NCBI GenBank assembly: GCA_017479935.1 | Contig: JAFVBO010000090.1 | Span: 20,331 to 84,330 of the forward strand | DNA length: 64,000 nt | Direction of reading: 5' to 3' | DNA from: Lachnospiraceae bacterium | Lineage (GTDB): Bacteria; Bacillota; Clostridia; Lachnospirales; Lachnospiraceae | Part shown: piece after piece, positions 52,890-61,255 of the stretch | Numbering within the stretch: position 1 is the first letter of the stretch | How the letters are laid out: the number at the start of each line of letters is the position of its first letter | Translations under genes and position numbers: made by a program | The notes under the pieces: generated by a model | What the model saw: the letters and a program-made list of their open reading frames with translations, nothing else | The model's database searches: none | Told to the model about the DNA's origin: nothing

Positions 52890-53918
52890 ATGCAAACCAA
52901 AACCAACAACAATTATTCCTTTACATGGTACGCAATCATCCTATGCTTCCTTGTGATGTGGGTACATATTCATAACCTGGACATTTTCTTTACAGGGGAG
53001 CGGGAATGGATTGTCTGGATCCAGGATACAGAGCGGCGCATGCTGGGAACCACGGCGGTGGCGGGGTTTTTTGCGCTGTCCGGATATCGCCTGTTTACAG
53101 GATTTTCCAGGGATACGGCTGTGAGCAAGCTGAAGCGCCGGGTAAAGAGCTTGTTGTTTCCTTATCTGGCATGGAACCTGATTTATGGCGTGTATGCGTT
53201 TGTTATGGCCAATCAGCCGTTTTTACATCGGTTCGCTGATCAGAAGGAGGTATCCGTATGGCAGGTTCTGCAGGGAATGCTCGAGTGTGACCTGTTTAAT
53301 CCGGTATTTTGGTATGTGAAGTATCTGATGATTTTCACGCTGGCAGCAGCCCTCTTCGGCGTGCTTTTTCAAAACCGGGTATGGGCTCCTGTTGCCTTGG
53401 GACTTCTGATTATCCTGAACTTAAGCGCCACAGCATCCTTCCTTCCGGGAATTCTTCCGTCGCTCCTTTTCTGGGGGGTGTTCTTCCTCGCAGGGGTTAC
53501 GCTTTCCTTGTACCCGGAAATTGGCACATGGAACGGCCAACACAAGAAAATTTCCTTGTTTCTATCTGTTGTGGTTTATGTTATTTGCTTTGCAGGTTAT
53601 TACAATTCCCAGGAAATGGGCTGGTCGCTGGCCTATCATGCGGCTATCGCCTGGTTTGCCTGGAATGTAGCGGGATTCTGTGGCCATATAACCCCGCCAC
53701 AGGTTCTTACCAACACCTTTTTCCTGTACGCGTCTCACTGGCTGATCGCCCGGAATGTAAATAAGCTTGTCTGCGTGATTTTCAACACGGATATGACCTG
53801 GGGCATGATGAGCTGGTGCATGCTGCCGTTTATCATTATTCTGATCTGCGCGTTGGCGAAGAAGCTTCTTTCGGGAAAGCTTTTGCTTGTCTGGAGCATA
53901 CTAAACGGGGGAAGATAA
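52890..53918 (+). CDS. Membrane acyltransferase (acyltransferase-3-like)
   Basis: 342 residues from ATG 52890 behind AGGTGAGG; the frame is open from 52851. About ten hydrophobic helices. The N-terminal helix WYAIILCFLVMWVHIHNLDI carries the histidine expected in the first helix of acyltransferase-3 proteins. FFALSGYRLFTGF follows, and then RRVKSLLFPYLAWNLIYGVYAF, the family's second signature. Such proteins O-acylate cell-wall or exported glycans. The gene stands alone, between the tandem repeat and a convergent kinase. Confidence 0.8.
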   Translation: MQTKTNNNYSFTWYAIILCFLVMWVHIHNLDIFFTGEREWIVWIQDTERRMLGTTAVAGFFALSGYRLFTGFSRDTAVSKLKRRVKSLLFPYLAWNLIYGVYAFVMANQPFLHRFADQKEVSVWQVLQGMLECDLFNPVFWYVKYLMIFTLAAALFGVLFQNRVWAPVALGLLIILNLSATASFLPGILPSLLFWGVFFLAGVTLSLYPEIGTWNGQHKKISLFLSVVVYVICFAGYYNSQEMGWSLAYHAAIAWFAWNVAGFCGHITPPQVLTNTFFLYASHWLIARNVNKLVCVIFNTDMTWGMMSWCMLPFIIILICALAKKLLSGKLLLVWSILNGGR

Positions 53919-53927
53919 AGAAAACCT

Positions 53928-54854
53928 TTAAAGCAGCGCTTCAATCTGCCCACGACTCTTCACGCCCGTGGTGGCGCCGGTGGTGGTGGTGCTGATGGCC
54001 GCGCAGGCATTGGCAAAGCGCAGGGCATCCGGCAGACCCTTGCCCTCCGTGCGCATGCAGATAAAGGCGGCGGCAAAGTTGTCGCCGGCTCCGGTGGCGT
54101 CGATGGTCTGTTCAGGCAAGGCGGGGAGCCTTATGGTATCCGCCGCGTTCTTTAGCAGGCAGCCGTCTGCGCCCAGCTTGATGATCACATGTTTGATTCC
54201 ATAGGAAAGAAAGACGTCCGCCATCTCTTCCGGCTCGGTTTTGCCGGTATAGAAGGCGGCTTCTTTTTCGTTTGGAAAGATGGTGTCGATGAGAGGAAGC
54301 GACGCGCGCAGGTCATGCAGGGTCAGCCGATTGGCATTGGGGAGCTTGGTGTCTGCGTAGACGGGGATGCCGCGGCGCGAGGCTTCCGAACAAAGAGCGT
54401 ACACCACATCCGGGTCGTTAAAAGGCGCGCGGAATAAGGAGCAAAGGGAAAGCGCCTGCGCGCCATCCAGATAAGACATATCTCTTTCCGGGTGGAAATT
54501 GTAGCGGTGCGCCGTTGTGGTGATGGATTTCCGGTCCCCGGTCTCATCCACAAACATCACAGTGACGGGGGTTTTCGCGCCTTCCGGGTGCAGGGCGAAG
54601 GTGGTGTCTACTTCGAAGCGGTGCAGCTCATTGAGAAGAATATCCGCCGCGCCGTCCTGGCCGGTATAGCAGACGATCCGTGCCTTTTTTCCAAGCTTTT
54701 GCAGGGTGACGGCCTGGTTTAGGGCCTCACCGCCGGGCATAAGGTCTGATGACCCGGCAAAGAAGCCGGTGGCGGAGATGGGTTCGGGGTTGAAATCCTT
54801 GATAATACAGTCTACAATCGCAGCTCCGACGCAGACGATAACAGGGAATGTCAT
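53928..54854 (-). CDS. PfkB-family sugar kinase (ribokinase-like)
   Basis: 308 residues from ATG 54854, with GGAGGAATA upstream; 29 earlier codons are open but have no RBS. PfkB signatures: GGEALNQAVTLQKLGKKARI near 42-61 and the C-terminal DATGAGDNFAAAFICM near 250-265, whose GAGD holds the catalytic Asp. It phosphorylates a sugar or nucleoside, with ribokinase or fructokinase-like types closest by motif; the substrate is not fixed by sequence. The stop lies 9 bp from the convergent acyltransferase stop. Confidence 0.88.
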   Translation of the reverse strand: MTFPVIVCVGAAIVDCIIKDFNPEPISATGFFAGSSDLMPGGEALNQAVTLQKLGKKARIVCYTGQDGAADILLNELHRFEVDTTFALHPEGAKTPVTVMFVDETGDRKSITTTAHRYNFHPERDMSYLDGAQALSLCSLFRAPFNDPDVVYALCSEASRRGIPVYADTKLPNANRLTLHDLRASLPLIDTIFPNEKEAAFYTGKTEPEEMADVFLSYGIKHVIIKLGADGCLLKNAADTIRLPALPEQTIDATGAGDNFAAAFICMRTEGKGLPDALRFANACAAISTTTTGATTGVKSRGQIEALL

Positions 54855-54937
54855 GACTTTATTCCTCCGGGGTGAATGGAAAATGGTAGCGCACAGGTCC
54901 CAGGCCAGGCGCCTGCAGCGGATGGTCTGGGATATCA

Positions 54938-56119
54938 TCAATGGGAAACCTGGATTTCATAATAATACTCTCCCCAAGGGCCGGAAGGGGCCTGCTCCAG
55001 CAGGGCTTTCCGGTAAAGCTCCGGGGAGTGGTACGAAAACCCCCCGTCTCCGGCATCCGCCGAGGGGGGCGCCGCAAACGTCAGGGCGTATCCGAAGCGC
55101 ATCCAGCTTTCGTTTAAGGAAAGGCGGCCATCGCGGGGGACATGCGTCACTTCGTCTTCTTCAATCAGGATGTTGAAAATCTGGCGGCAATCGCCGGTCT
55201 CCGGCACTGTATCGCCTCCTGAGTGGAAAGTGCGGGGGCAGGCAAAGGTGTACACGTACAGGCAATTCTCCAGAAACCGGGAGTTCCTGCCGGTTTCGAC
55301 AGAAAACAGTTCCTGGGTAACCGCGGGATTCGTAAGCGAGGCCCCCAGAAGGTTGGCGGCCGCGCCCCCTAAGCTGTGCCCGGTGATGAGAAGACGCAAG
55401 GTTCCCTGCTCGGCTGCAAGCTCCAGTTCCGGGTGGAGATCCAGGTGATCCTCCAGGCCTTCCCAAATCCGCTCGTAATAGGCGAAAAACCGGTTGTGCG
55501 CCTGAAAGTTTAAGAAGGAAACCGAGGAGAGCCCGGGGTCCGTTAAGCTGTTGGTATAGGGCGTGGAAGGGCCGGTTCCGCGAAGCACAATCAGAAGAAG
55601 CGTTGTGTGGCCTGTCTGGCGGTGTCCGACAGCAAAGGAGTAGGCGTCTTCGCATGACCAGGAAAGCGTCTCCCGGTTTTTTTCGTGGCCGGGGTATCCG
55701 TACAGGGAGATGTTCTCCTTGGGAAAGCCCAGGGCCAGATACCGGTCAAATAAGGGAACGAAGTCCTGCGCTTTCCCGCTTGAATAAGCAGCCGTGGCCA
55801 GATCCAGAGACAAAAGGGCCAGGTCTTTTTGATAAACCGCCGGGTCCTCTGTCAGGCAGGCGGCGGAAGGCAGAGGAGTCTTTATGGCGTTGAACGAGAT
55901 GCCGTAAGCGGGGAGCGTCTCCGCCTGGATACTCTTCTTGGTAGCGCCTTGGGCCTCTGTGCTGCTGAGAACGCTCGTCTCCGCCTGCCCGTTCTCCCGG
56001 GCCTGTACCCGGGAGGAAAACAGGAGCGCGGCCGCCAGGAAAAGCAAAAAAAGGCTTGCCCAAGGGAAAAATGGATCCCTGCGGATGCGTTTGTTTTGTC
56101 CTTTTTCACGTCCGACCAA
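54938..56119 (-). CDS. Secreted/membrane-anchored lipase (class 3 type)
   Basis: 393 residues from TTG 56119, chosen because AGGAGG lies 7 nt upstream; an in-frame TTG 56143 lies before that site. The basic start REKGQNKRIRR is followed by one hydrophobic helix SLFLLFLAAALLF (about 22-34), so it is exported. The lipase elbow LLITGHSLGGAAANLLG near 244-260 gives the nucleophile serine. Acidic and histidine partners are expected in CPRTFHSGGD and EVTHVPRDGR. It is probably an esterase or lipase acting outside the cell. The 189-bp MITE inserted just upstream may affect its promoter. Confidence 0.85.
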   Translation of the reverse strand: MVGREKGQNKRIRRDPFFPWASLFLLFLAAALLFSSRVQARENGQAETSVLSSTEAQGATKKSIQAETLPAYGISFNAIKTPLPSAACLTEDPAVYQKDLALLSLDLATAAYSSGKAQDFVPLFDRYLALGFPKENISLYGYPGHEKNRETLSWSCEDAYSFAVGHRQTGHTTLLLIVLRGTGPSTPYTNSLTDPGLSSVSFLNFQAHNRFFAYYERIWEGLEDHLDLHPELELAAEQGTLRLLITGHSLGGAAANLLGASLTNPAVTQELFSVETGRNSRFLENCLYVYTFACPRTFHSGGDTVPETGDCRQIFNILIEEDEVTHVPRDGRLSLNESWMRFGYALTFAAPPSADAGDGGFSYHSPELYRKALLEQAPSGPWGEYYYEIQVSH

Positions 56120-56165
56120 GATGAAACCTCCTTCTTGTGACAAGGCAGACAGATCAGGTGTTGCG

Positions 56166-56354
56166 GTTACTATTCACGGGTCACCACCCATCAGGTCCCA
56201 GGCCATCCGCCTACGGCGTATGTCGCACCTTCGGTGCTTTTGCCTGGGACTGATGTGTGGTGACTGCTTTCGCAGTTCAATAGCAATTCAAGAGTGCTTA
56301 TGCATGCAAGCATGCAAAGCACCTCTTGATTGCTATTGACCCGTGAATAGTAAC
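56166..56354. mobile_element. 189-bp MITE with 18-bp perfect terminal repeats
   Basis: Perfect inverted ends GTTACTATTCACGGGTCA (56166-56183) and its complement (56337-56354). Flanking perfect 8-bp direct repeats GTGTTGCG (56158-56165 and 56355-56362) mark a target duplication. Internal palindromes include AGGTCCCAGGC/GCCTGGGACT and CAATAGCAATCAAGAG-type arms. There is no coding capacity. It lies between the lipase and ABC exporter genes. Confidence 0.93.
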
Positions 56355-56478
56355 GTGTTGCGACATGTTAAGACATAATCAGTATAGGCACGGAGGCGAA
56401 AAGTGTCAATCAAGGAATGACTGGAAAAAACCTTTTCGATGTGCTACACTACCCATGAAAAGCAAAGTACGAATGCAG

Positions 56479-56616
56479 GTATTTACTCGGCACAGCCGCT
56501 TGCACTCCGCTGCAAGCGGCGTAAAACAAAAGTTGGCATGCCAAGCCACAGGCAATTTGGAATGCGCGGAGCGCATTGCCTGTGGCTTCGTAACTGCTCA
56601 GGTACTGAGCAGTTAC
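56479..56616. mobile_element. 138-bp MITE, copy 2
   Basis: It starts GTATTTACTC and ends GAGCAGTTAC, with flanking 8-bp direct repeats GAATGCAG (56471-56478 and 56617-56624). It is the inverted twin of copy 1 at 28340-28477 and has exactly the same length. It sits in the upstream region of the ABC exporter genes, between a TACACT -10-like box near 56442 and the TTG start at 56703. Confidence 0.9.
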
Positions 56617-56702
56617 GAATGCAGGGCATGAACGAAGGGCTCGCTCTTTCAACGAAAGGCAATGGCATTCATTGTAAAATGAGCCTGTAGCGAGGTAGCA
56701 GT

Positions 56703-58532
56703 TTGAAATTTCTTCTTGCATATGTAAAAAAATACCGTGGCCTGGTGGCGGCCGTCATGGGGATCAAGCTGGCAGGGACGTTCACGGAGCTCCTCATTCC
56801 GTATGCCTTGGAGCACATGATTGATCAGGTGGTCCCCCAGAAGAGCCTGGGACTGGTGGTGCTCTTTGGCTTATGCATGCTGGGGTTAGCCGTTGTGACG
56901 CGGTTTTTGAACGTGACGGCCAACCGGAATGCCGTGGGAGTTGTGCGCAAGGTGATCCTGGAAATCCGCCGGGATCTGTTCCATGCCTCCCTCCATCTGT
57001 CCGGCGCGCAGGTGGACGAATACGGCCTGCCGTCCTTAACCTCCCGCATGACAAGCGACACCTACAACGTGCAGAATTTTATCCGCGCGGCACAGACGCT
57101 GGGCATCCGCGCGCCCATCATGCTGATTGGCGGGATGTTTATGACGCTCCTCATGGATGCGCATCTGGCGCTGATCCTTGTCGTGATGACGCCTGTTTTG
57201 ACGGTGCTGGTGGTGCTGGTTTCCCGCTATGGAATACCGCTCTACGATACGGTGCAGAAACGGCTGGACGATATCGTGCGCATCATGCGGGAAAATATTA
57301 CCGGCATCCGGGTGGTGAAGGCCTTAAGCCGCGAGGAGCACGAGCGGGAACGGTACGGCGAGGCAAGCAGACGCCTGATGGAGAGCGATATCAAGGCAGG
57401 GGTTGTCATGTCGCTTCCTGGCCCCCTTGTCACGCTGTTTTTAAACGTGGGGCTTACGCTGGTGGTGTGGTTTGGCGCGATCCGCGTCAATGAAGGCGTC
57501 ATGGAGCCGGGCGTGATCCTGGCGTTTCTGACCTACTTTAACATGATCTTGATGGGCGTCATGGCGTTAAACCGCATTTTTATGATGATGTCCAAGGCGA
57601 ACGCCTCCGCGGCCCGCATCGCGGCCGTGGTGAAAGAGCCCGAGGCGCTGCCGGTGCTTTCCGAGGAGGCGGCGCCGCCCTCGGCCCGGGACGGGTTTAT
57701 CGTGTTTGATCATGTGTCTTTCCGGTATGAGGGGACAGTTGGAAAAACCGACGATCCGACAGCAGGGAAGACCTCTGATAAGTCCGGACCGACAAAGAGG
57801 CTGCCAGAGGAAACTGCGGGATCCGCTTTCTTCGCCGGCCAGTCGCGCCAGGACGCCCTCTCCGACATCGATTTTTCCATCCCGAAGGGTGGCTCGCTTG
57901 GCATCATCGGGGCCACGGGCTCCGGGAAAACTACGATTTTATCGCTGCTCATGCGGTTTTACGATGCCACCGCGGGAAACATTTATATCGGCGGGAAGGA
58001 CATCCGCACGCTGGACAAAAAAGAGCTGCACCGCCTGTTTGGCGTGACACTGCAAAACGACGCGATTTTCGCGGATACATTGCGGGAAAACATCCTTCTT
58101 GGGCGGGAGGTTTCGGAAGAAACCATGCGCCAGGCAGCGAAGGATGCCATGGCAGCGGAGTTTATCGAAAGCTATGCGGATGGCTATGAGCATAAGAGTG
58201 AAATCCACGGCGCAAACTTTTCCGGCGGGCAAAAGCAGCGCATTCTGATCACGCGGGCCCTGGCGGGGCATGCGCCCATTCTTGTCCTGGACGACGCTTC
58301 CAGCGCCCTGGATTACAAGACGGATGCCGCCGTAAGACGGGCCATCCGGGAAGGCCACGCGGATACCACCATGATTGTGGTCGCCCAGCGGATCAGCTCT
58401 GTCAAGGACCTGGATCAGATCCTGGTGATGGAAGAGGGCAAGGTGATCGGAAAAGGAACGCACGGGGAGCTTCTCTCCTCCTGCCCCGTATACCGGGAAA
58501 TTTATGAGTCCCAGATGGGGGAGGTGATGTGA
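56703..58532 (+). CDS. ABC exporter half, degenerate-site subunit
   Basis: 609 residues from TTG 56703, with GAGGT 6 nt before. The six-helix transmembrane domain runs to about 310. The ATPase domain follows, interrupted near 345-385 by a hydrophilic insert (KTDDPTAGKTSDKSGPTKRL). Walker A is GATGSGKTT near 403 and the signature is FSGGQKQR near 504. Walker B is ILVLDDASSALD near 524, where the usual catalytic Glu is Asp. The next gene encodes its partner, so the pair forms a heterodimeric exporter of the TM287/288 type. Typical substrates are drugs, lipids or peptides. Confidence 0.92.
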   Translation: MKFLLAYVKKYRGLVAAVMGIKLAGTFTELLIPYALEHMIDQVVPQKSLGLVVLFGLCMLGLAVVTRFLNVTANRNAVGVVRKVILEIRRDLFHASLHLSGAQVDEYGLPSLTSRMTSDTYNVQNFIRAAQTLGIRAPIMLIGGMFMTLLMDAHLALILVVMTPVLTVLVVLVSRYGIPLYDTVQKRLDDIVRIMRENITGIRVVKALSREEHERERYGEASRRLMESDIKAGVVMSLPGPLVTLFLNVGLTLVVWFGAIRVNEGVMEPGVILAFLTYFNMILMGVMALNRIFMMMSKANASAARIAAVVKEPEALPVLSEEAAPPSARDGFIVFDHVSFRYEGTVGKTDDPTAGKTSDKSGPTKRLPEETAGSAFFAGQSRQDALSDIDFSIPKGGSLGIIGATGSGKTTILSLLMRFYDATAGNIYIGGKDIRTLDKKELHRLFGVTLQNDAIFADTLRENILLGREVSEETMRQAAKDAMAAEFIESYADGYEHKSEIHGANFSGGQKQRILITRALAGHAPILVLDDASSALDYKTDAAVRRAIREGHADTTMIVVAQRISSVKDLDQILVMEEGKVIGKGTHGELLSSCPVYREIYESQMGEVM

Positions 58533-60304
58533 TGGCGGCCCGGGATTCCATTATGACCAAGCCCAAAGACACAAAGGGAACCCTTCGAAGGATGCTCTCG
58601 TATCTGAGAGAATACCGGCCGGCGCTGGCGGTCATCCTGATTATGTGCGCCGCGTCCAACGTGCTGGCCCTGATCGGCCCGGCCTACGCCGGAAACGCCA
58701 TCAATGAAGCGCAGGCAGGAACCGGGCTGGTGGATTTTGAGAAGGTGGGCTATTATGTCAGATGCATGCTGATTGTCTACCTTGCCTCGTCCCTTCTTCG
58801 CATCCTGATTTCCGTCTGGATGACGGCGGTCGCCAAGCGCGTGACGAGGAAGATGCGAAACGATGTGTTTGACAAGCTCATGAAGCTGCCGGTGGGCTTT
58901 TTTGACCGGAATCAGGCGGGTGACATCATCAGCCGGGTTTCGTACGACGTGGATGTGATCGGCACCTGCCTGTCCTCGGATGTGACGCAGATTTTAACCA
59001 GCGTGATCACGGTTGTGGGATCGCTTGGCATGATGCTGTTTATCTCCCCGCCGCTTACGGTGGTCGTGCTGTTTACCATCCCGGCTGCCGTCCTCTACAC
59101 GGCGCGCATGAGGGGGATTACCCAGCCGCTGTTCGTGAAGCGCTCGAAAAGTTACGGCACCATGAACGGGTTTGTGGAGGAGATGATGTCCGGGCAGCGC
59201 ACGATCCAGGCATATGCCTATGAGGACATGGTGGAGGAGCGCTTTGACGGGATTAACAGGAGCGCGGCGGATGCGTATCACGACGCGGAATACCACGCGG
59301 TCAGCATCGGCCCCACCGTCGGATTTATCAATAACATCAGCCTGGGACTGATCGCCATGATCGGGGCGGGACTTTATATGTACGAGCGGATCACGCTGGG
59401 CGATATTTCGTCCTTCGTGCTGTATTCCCGGAAGTTTTCCGGGCCGATCAACGAGATCGCCAACATTATCAACGAGCTGTTTTCCGCCCTGGCGGCTTCC
59501 GAGCGGGTGTTTACGCTTCTGGATCAGGAGGAGGAGCTGGCGGATAAGCCGGGGGCGATCGCCCTTTGCGCACCGGTTCATGGCAACGTAGCCCTTTCTC
59601 ACGTGCGGTTTGGCTACGAGAAGGATCGGACGATCATTCATGACCTTTCCCTGAACGCGCCGGCGGGGAAGATGGTGGCCATTGTGGGGCACACGGGCGC
59701 CGGAAAAACCACGATCATCAATCTTCTGATGCGGTTTTACGATGTGGATGCCGGAAGCATCTGCATGGAAGGACAGGATATCCGGGACTGCACAAGAAAG
59801 AGCGTGCGTGGGGCGTACGCCATGGTGCTGCAGGATACCTGGGTGTTTCACGGAACCATTTTTGAAAACATTGCCTACGGCAAGGAAAACGCGACGATGG
59901 AGGAAGTGGTGGAGGCCGCGAAGGCAGCGCACATCCACGGCTTTATCATGCGCCTGCCGCAAGGATATGAAACCGTGATTTCCGAGGACGGCGGCAACAT
60001 CTCCAAAGGTCAGAAGCAGCTTCTGACCATCGCCCGGGCCATGCTGTACGATGCGCAGATTTTGATCCTGGACGAGGCGACGTCCAACGTGGACACGGAG
60101 ACGGAGAAGCGGATTCAGAAAGCGATGCGAAAGCTGATGAAGAACCGCACCTGCTTTGTCATCGCTCACCGGCTTTCGACCGTGCAAAGCGCGGATGAGA
60201 TCCTGGTCTTAGAGCATGGGGATGTGGTAGAGCAGGGCACACATGAAAGTTTGATGGCGCTGCAGGGTCGTTATTATGAAATGTATATGGCGCAGGGGGA
60301 GTAA
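58532..60304 (+). CDS. ABC exporter half, consensus-site subunit
   Basis: 590 residues from ATG 58532, which shares one base with the preceding stop (TGATG) behind GGGGGAGG. The six-helix transmembrane domain runs to about 325. The ATPase has Walker A VGHTGAGKTTIINLL near 386, the signature NISKGQKQLL near 489 (ISKGQ instead of LSGGQ) and Walker B ILILDEATSNVD near 510, with the catalytic Glu present. Paired with the previous subunit, this gives one full and one weakened ATP site: degenerate Walker B facing degenerate signature. Confidence 0.93.
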   Translation: MAARDSIMTKPKDTKGTLRRMLSYLREYRPALAVILIMCAASNVLALIGPAYAGNAINEAQAGTGLVDFEKVGYYVRCMLIVYLASSLLRILISVWMTAVAKRVTRKMRNDVFDKLMKLPVGFFDRNQAGDIISRVSYDVDVIGTCLSSDVTQILTSVITVVGSLGMMLFISPPLTVVVLFTIPAAVLYTARMRGITQPLFVKRSKSYGTMNGFVEEMMSGQRTIQAYAYEDMVEERFDGINRSAADAYHDAEYHAVSIGPTVGFINNISLGLIAMIGAGLYMYERITLGDISSFVLYSRKFSGPINEIANIINELFSALAASERVFTLLDQEEELADKPGAIALCAPVHGNVALSHVRFGYEKDRTIIHDLSLNAPAGKMVAIVGHTGAGKTTIINLLMRFYDVDAGSICMEGQDIRDCTRKSVRGAYAMVLQDTWVFHGTIFENIAYGKENATMEEVVEAAKAAHIHGFIMRLPQGYETVISEDGGNISKGQKQLLTIARAMLYDAQILILDEATSNVDTETEKRIQKAMRKLMKNRTCFVIAHRLSTVQSADEILVLEHGDVVEQGTHESLMALQGRYYEMYMAQGE

Positions 60305-60311
60305 ATCGTGT

Positions 60312-61139
60312 ATGATTAATCCGGAAGATTATGTGGAACCTCGTTGTGTATTATGCGGGGAGGCGTACGGGCAGGAGCCGGAGGTAAAACCGGTTCCGCA
60401 GAAGCGTATCATCGAAAAGATGGACGAGTACATGAGCCGCCGTGATTATAAAGGGGCGGAACGGCACCTGTTGTACTGGCTGGCGGAAGCGCAGCTTGGA
60501 AAGGATGAACGCGGTGAGCTGCTGCTTCGGAACGAACTGGCGGGGCACTATCGAAAGACGGGGGACAAAGGAAAGGCAATAGAGAACGCAGAGGAAGCCT
60601 TGCGTCTTGTGAAAAAGATGGATTTTGGCAGCACGATCAGCGCCGGAACCACCTACGTAAACGCGGCAACCGTATATAATGCCTTTGGGGAAAACGAGCG
60701 CTCGCTGGAGCTTTTCCGGCAGGCCAAAGAAGTATACGAAGGAAGCGAAAAAACCGATCCCGCGCTGTTAGGAGGCCTGTATAACAACATGGCCTTAACC
60801 TGCGCGGCGCTGGAAAAATACGAGGAGGCGCTTTCCTTTTTTGACAAGGCGATGGAGGCCATGGGAAAGGTGGAAGGCGGCGCTTTGGAGCAGGCCATCA
60901 CGTGTTTAAACCGGGCGGATCTGCTGGAAAAAAAGGACGGCATGGAACAGGCGGAGGAGAAGATTTATGCCCTTTTGGATCAGGCCTATGAGTTGCTGAC
61001 GGGAAAGGACATTCCGGCAAACGGGTATACGGCCTTTGTGTATGAAAAGTGCGTCCCGGCGTTCTCCTACTACGGATATTTTATGGCGGCAGAGGAGTTA
61101 AAGGAGCGGTCGGAGAGGCTCTATGTAGAGAACAGGTAA
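60312..61139 (+). CDS. Tetratricopeptide-repeat protein
   Basis: 275 residues from ATG 60312, 7 bp after the exporter stop. It starts with NPEDYVEPRCVLCGE, with a C-x2-C pair. TPR units follow from about 40 to 240 (LLLRNELAGHYRKTGDKGKAIENAEEAL, AATVYNAFGENERSLELFRQ, NNMALTCAALEKYEEALSFFDKA by pattern). It is cytoplasmic and probably a scaffold for protein contacts. Cotranscription with the exporter is likely, but a functional link is unproven. Confidence 0.85.
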   Translation: MINPEDYVEPRCVLCGEAYGQEPEVKPVPQKRIIEKMDEYMSRRDYKGAERHLLYWLAEAQLGKDERGELLLRNELAGHYRKTGDKGKAIENAEEALRLVKKMDFGSTISAGTTYVNAATVYNAFGENERSLELFRQAKEVYEGSEKTDPALLGGLYNNMALTCAALEKYEEALSFFDKAMEAMGKVEGGALEQAITCLNRADLLEKKDGMEQAEEKIYALLDQAYELLTGKDIPANGYTAFVYEKCVPAFSYYGYFMAAEELKERSERLYVENR

Positions 61140-61255
61140 ACCCAGGATCAGGTTACGGTGATGACCGGGCAGGAAGACCTTCTTATGGCATCCTGCTTGT
61201 CATTGCGGTGATCGCGACAATCTTCGGGATGAGATAAGTGAAAGGAGACATGACA

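Noticed and set aside
61049..61237. 62-residue frame ending in a hydrophobic segment (GILLVIAVIATIFGMR)
   Set aside because: The only ATG lies inside the TPR gene in another frame, and no start with a ribosome site exists between 61140 and 61237. The hydrophobic end is suggestive but not enough.
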